Assembly (NCBI GenBank): GCA_017650105.1
Contig: JAGCFO010000023.1
Span: 1-64,000, forward strand
Direction of reading: 5' to 3'
DNA length: 64,000 bases
DNA from: Bacteroidaceae bacterium
GTDB lineage: Bacteria; Bacteroidota; Bacteroidia; Bacteroidales; Bacteroidaceae
Each line of letters begins with the position of its first letter. The first letter of the stretch is position 1. The translations under genes were made by a program, and so were the position numbers. This document shows, in pieces, positions 61,314 through 64,000 of the stretch. Under the pieces are notes generated by a model. The model made no database searches, was not told the DNA's origin, and saw only the letters and a list, made by a program, of their open reading frames with translations.

Positions 61314-63038
61314 TTAATATCTGAAAAGGTTCACTTTCAAAAAAGCAGGTTCAGGCCTTCCGAAGTTAAGTCCCTGTCCCGAGAATCCTTCTTCAACAGC
61401 GTAGAGCAAGTCGTAGCGCAATTGTATCTCATCACCATTTAGCCATCGTCCCTCGTGCCAACAGCCATTGTCATCATATTCGCCTTCAGTCACTTTGGCT
61501 AATCCTACGTATCCTTTCCCGTCGACAGGGAGGAAGGTGACGCGGGCATTGGAGCCGAGAAAGAGATATCCGTCACTTTGTCGGATGACTATCACATAGC
61601 CAGCGGCATCGGCCGGATAGGTGCCTCCAGTAAGCTGAGGGGCACCGCCATTGCGCATTCCGCTCGAGACGAGCTCGCATATGATGTGGAGGTCGTCGAT
61701 GGTAATGGTATCTTTCACCTTCGATGGGTTGCTTCCTTTAAGCCAACAGGCACCGATGCGACCTTCTGCCTGTGCTGTCAAAACGGTATCAGCAATGCAG
61801 CTCATTTTTTTGTAAAACTGACAGAAAGTCGCATTGACGTCCTGACTACAGTCACGTTCAAATCCGAAGGGAGAGTACCCAATTGCTCCCATCGAGCCGA
61901 TGGAATAGGCTGCATTAGCAGCGCCGTTCTGCCCCGAGCGGGACTCTGGTATAAAAACAGGGTTCCCCGAGCGTGAATAGAGTCGTAGAATAGAAGGAAA
62001 GTCGTTGAGGTAGATGTCGGGCGAAAGCATGTTGATGTGAGGAGCAGCAGCACGCCAGATGTCATGGTTGTGAGCTTGTGGGCCACCCGATGGGTAGTTG
62101 CCAGGACGAATATCTTCAGGTTGCACTATCCAGGCATTAACAAAGATGGGCAAATCATACTCTCTTTTGCCAGCCTCGGCGATGCGGTCGATGTATGTGG
62201 CATAATTCCAAGCCATGAAGATTTCTGCGGTTCTGTCATTTGTGCCAAAAAGTTCCTCCCATGAGCCTTCTGTCCTGCAATCGCTTTGTTCCCAGGCTTG
62301 CAACGTCTCAGGTAGGAGCATCTCCCTGTGAGATGTAAGCCAGCTGATAAGCTCCCGGGGCACTTGGCCCCGAAAAGCCTCGTTAGCCATGTCGCTGTAG
62401 TCACGTGGATAGCCGTGTAGACCGACTTCATTCTCCACCTGAATCATAACTACGGTTTGTTCTATAGCATCAATTTTCTTTAAGTGCTGCATCATGGCAG
62501 CGAAGGCTTTCCCATCGGCTGCGCAAGTCTTCTCTCCTAATGTAGAGAGGATGGGCAAAGGTTTTCCATCCAAAGTTTGTGCCAACGGGAAACGTTGGGC
62601 GTCTTTTTTCACCCATGTGGGGGTGTAGCTTGTGATGCCGTTTTTCCATGATCCAAACCATAGTAAAACGAGTTTCATGCCATAGTTGCGAGCATTGTCT
62701 ATCAAATCATCAACAATGGAAAAATTATAGTGACCTTCCTCTGGTTCTATTTGTTCCCATGATACGGCAGCCAATACCGTATTAACACCGCTATCTTTCA
62801 ACTTAGGCCATATATCCTGCATATAATCTCGGCTTGATGACGTAGAATTACCGAGTTCACAACCTAAAATGAGCCATGGCTTATCATTGACAATAAGCTG
62901 TGTTACTGTTCCCCGTCTCTCTAAATGAGGACTCTTGACTATTTCGCTCTGCCCTACTCCTATGTTTTCACAACTATTTAGGGAAATAGCAATTAGCAGA
63001 AATATAACGATTGGGTAGTTCAGATTTTTCATATTCAT
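61314..63038 (-). CDS. GH35-like beta-galactosidase (DUF5597 type), lipoprotein
   Basis: A GH-A clan enzyme with a lipoprotein signal (Cys in 'AISLNSCENIG'). The start at 63038 (or 63032) is chosen because the longer frame from 63080 would overlap the upstream gene and bury the signal peptide. The TIM barrel shows the acid/base Glu in 'MIQVENEVG' (near residue 205) and the nucleophile Glu in 'PVFIPESRSG' (near 372). A C-terminal beta domain follows, typical of DUF5597 beta-galactosidases. It likely removes galactose side chains of pectin, which is an inference from family and context. Confidence 0.83.
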   Translation of the reverse strand: MNMKNLNYPIVIFLLIAISLNSCENIGVGQSEIVKSPHLERRGTVTQLIVNDKPWLILGCELGNSTSSSRDYMQDIWPKLKDSGVNTVLAAVSWEQIEPEEGHYNFSIVDDLIDNARNYGMKLVLLWFGSWKNGITSYTPTWVKKDAQRFPLAQTLDGKPLPILSTLGEKTCAADGKAFAAMMQHLKKIDAIEQTVVMIQVENEVGLHGYPRDYSDMANEAFRGQVPRELISWLTSHREMLLPETLQAWEQSDCRTEGSWEELFGTNDRTAEIFMAWNYATYIDRIAEAGKREYDLPIFVNAWIVQPEDIRPGNYPSGGPQAHNHDIWRAAAPHINMLSPDIYLNDFPSILRLYSRSGNPVFIPESRSGQNGAANAAYSIGSMGAIGYSPFGFERDCSQDVNATFCQFYKKMSCIADTVLTAQAEGRIGACWLKGSNPSKVKDTITIDDLHIICELVSSGMRNGGAPQLTGGTYPADAAGYVIVIRQSDGYLFLGSNARVTFLPVDGKGYVGLAKVTEGEYDDNGCWHEGRWLNGDEIQLRYDLLYAVEEGFSGQGLNFGRPEPAFLKVNLFRY

Positions 63039-63063
63039 CGTTTGGAGGATTGATGTTTTTTTC

Positions 63064-64000
63064 TTACTTATATCTATCAATAAGGTATTGCGGCAAACGT
63101 ACGATACAAATGTTCATTGAACGTCCGTCTTCTGAGAGCATAGCTGACTGTATCTCTATTTCAGTACCATCGGGTTTAAAGGTGGGGTGGACATGGTCAC
63201 GAGCCGTTGTTTTATGACCAGCTGAAAGTAAGATGCGCTCCCCTGTGTGCCTATCAATAAGCCAAAGTTCTCGAGCAAAATCATCTCCTGCCACCCAATG
63301 ACCATCCTGAGAACCAGCCACATGCCAGAAATTGTCGCTTGGCACCTGACCTTCCAAAGTCAGTTCACGTGTGCGCAAATTAACTACCGCAATACCCGTA
63401 GCATATTCTTTTGTGCCCGAAGGACCCCAGTCATTTGAAAGAGCGAAAGACTCCAATCCATCTATCTGTTTCTTCTCACCATTGTCGATGGGTCTATGAC
63501 CAATAATTGCGATAACGACCTCATCTGCATTGATAACAGCTTCGTGCGTCACCCAATCATGTTCAGTCTCACGATAGATGGGACGAAGACCGCTGCCATC
63601 AGCATTGCACACCCAGGTTCTTTGTGGTGCTTTGCCACCCGTTTCCCAGCAAAAGATAACCTCTCCGGGATGCCAAGGATTACCTTGTATATGACCAACC
63701 TTGAAATGAACAGCCACAACAGGCTCGCTTTTTCCCGTTTTGAGATCCATCTTGCCGATACCTCCAGGTCCAGCTCCCATGTTGCGTGGACCGAAGTTAG
63801 GTGCAATCTGTTCAGCGATCGGATATTTGCGTGCGAACTCCTTATTAAGGCGGAAATAGACGAACTCTTCGCTACCGTCAAGAGCCATGTCACCCTCACT
63901 GCACATCTCAGCGGGGATAATGCCACAAATTCGCTCGTAGGCCTTCTTGCTCTTCAGCTTACCCGCCTCAGAGTCGGCAAAAAGTTTATCCAACTTTATT
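63064..64000 (-). CDS. Oligogalacturonate lyase (PL22), C-terminal part
   Basis: The frame is open at the right edge, so the N-terminus lies outside the window. The visible 309 or more residues form a beta-propeller of the PL22 oligogalacturonate lyase family: 'GHIQGNPWHPGEVIFCWETG', 'GKAPQRTWVCNADGSGLRPI' and the metal-site region 'HDWVTHEAVI' and 'RDHVHPTFKPDG'. The enzyme splits short unsaturated galacturonides to keto-deoxyuronate in the cytoplasm or periplasm. It is the first visible gene of the minus-strand pectin locus. Confidence 0.9.
   Translation of the reverse strand, partial: IKLDKLFADSEAGKLKSKKAYERICGIIPAEMCSEGDMALDGSEEFVYFRLNKEFARKYPIAEQIAPNFGPRNMGAGPGGIGKMDLKTGKSEPVVAVHFKVGHIQGNPWHPGEVIFCWETGGKAPQRTWVCNADGSGLRPIYRETEHDWVTHEAVINADEVVIAIIGHRPIDNGEKKQIDGLESFALSNDWGPSGTKEYATGIAVVNLRTRELTLEGQVPSDNFWHVAGSQDGHWVAGDDFARELWLIDRHTGERILLSAGHKTTARDHVHPTFKPDGTEIEIQSAMLSEDGRSMNICIVRLPQYLIDRYK

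Noticed and set aside
63039..63080. Upstream start of the GH35-like gene
   Set aside because: It would overlap the PL22 gene and hide the lipoprotein signal peptide.

Overview
The window reads as chromosomal DNA of a Bacteroidales bacterium, most likely a Prevotella-type (Prevotellaceae) gut or rumen plant-fibre degrader. This rests on the paired SusC/SusD genes, a hybrid two-component regulator, a Bat (aerotolerance) operon, a type IX secretion plug-domain protein, promoters of the Bacteroidetes form TAnnTTTG, and several secreted proteins ending in the degenerate 'Y-x-L-x-G-x-x-v...GI-x-i' tail common in Prevotella. The genus is an inference; no rRNA gene is present.

Layout. 1-2.5 kb: the end of an AraC regulator, then a solitary tyrosine recombinase co-transcribed with a protein of three tandem helix-turn-helix modules and preceded by phased TCTGCAA/TTTGCAG heptamers. 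2.5-6.5 kb (minus strand): mnmE, a DUF3784 membrane protein, a nucleoside phosphorylase, and a TPR/propeller protein. 6.6-7.8 kb: a TtcA-like tRNA thiolase and a DUF486 membrane protein. 8.2-21.9 kb: a long plus-strand run of ftsY, rimO, an HU gene, an HU-membrane-LysM fusion, moxR, a DUF58 gene, a membrane protein, batA-batE, a PAP2 phosphatase and a small DNA-binding protein. 22.3-23.6 kb: the type IX plug-domain protein.

23.9-30.7 kb: a divergent AraC regulator facing six tightly coupled genes. They encode flavodoxin-cyclophilin, FMN reductase, alpha/beta hydrolase, amidohydrolase, cupin-monooxygenase and carboxymuconolactone-decarboxylase-cupin proteins. Five of the six carry export signals, so this looks like a periplasmic redox or small-molecule pathway of unknown substrate. 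It is the best candidate for an undescribed system here.

31.4-48.1 kb: a xylan-utilisation type locus, SusC-SusD-SusC-SusD-binding protein-GH10-like protein-carbohydrate-binding protein-GH30. Its gene order matches the Xus core of Prevotella. The GH10-like member has lost its catalytic nucleophile and probably binds rather than cuts xylan. 48.1-51.0 kb: a small housekeeping operon and an autoregulated MerR/GyrI-like gene. 51.7-64 kb (minus strand): a pectin-type locus with oligogalacturonate lyase (PL22, cut by the window edge), GH35-like enzyme, CBM9/PKD protein, hybrid two-component sensor-regulator, GH28 and a 950-residue secreted protein, ending at a clear terminator.

Across the window a small repeat with a strict 21-base period (core ATATGAAGAAGG, often flanked by CGCG) occurs at four loci. 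Three are intergenic. The fourth lies in frame in the linker between two domains of a fused protein.
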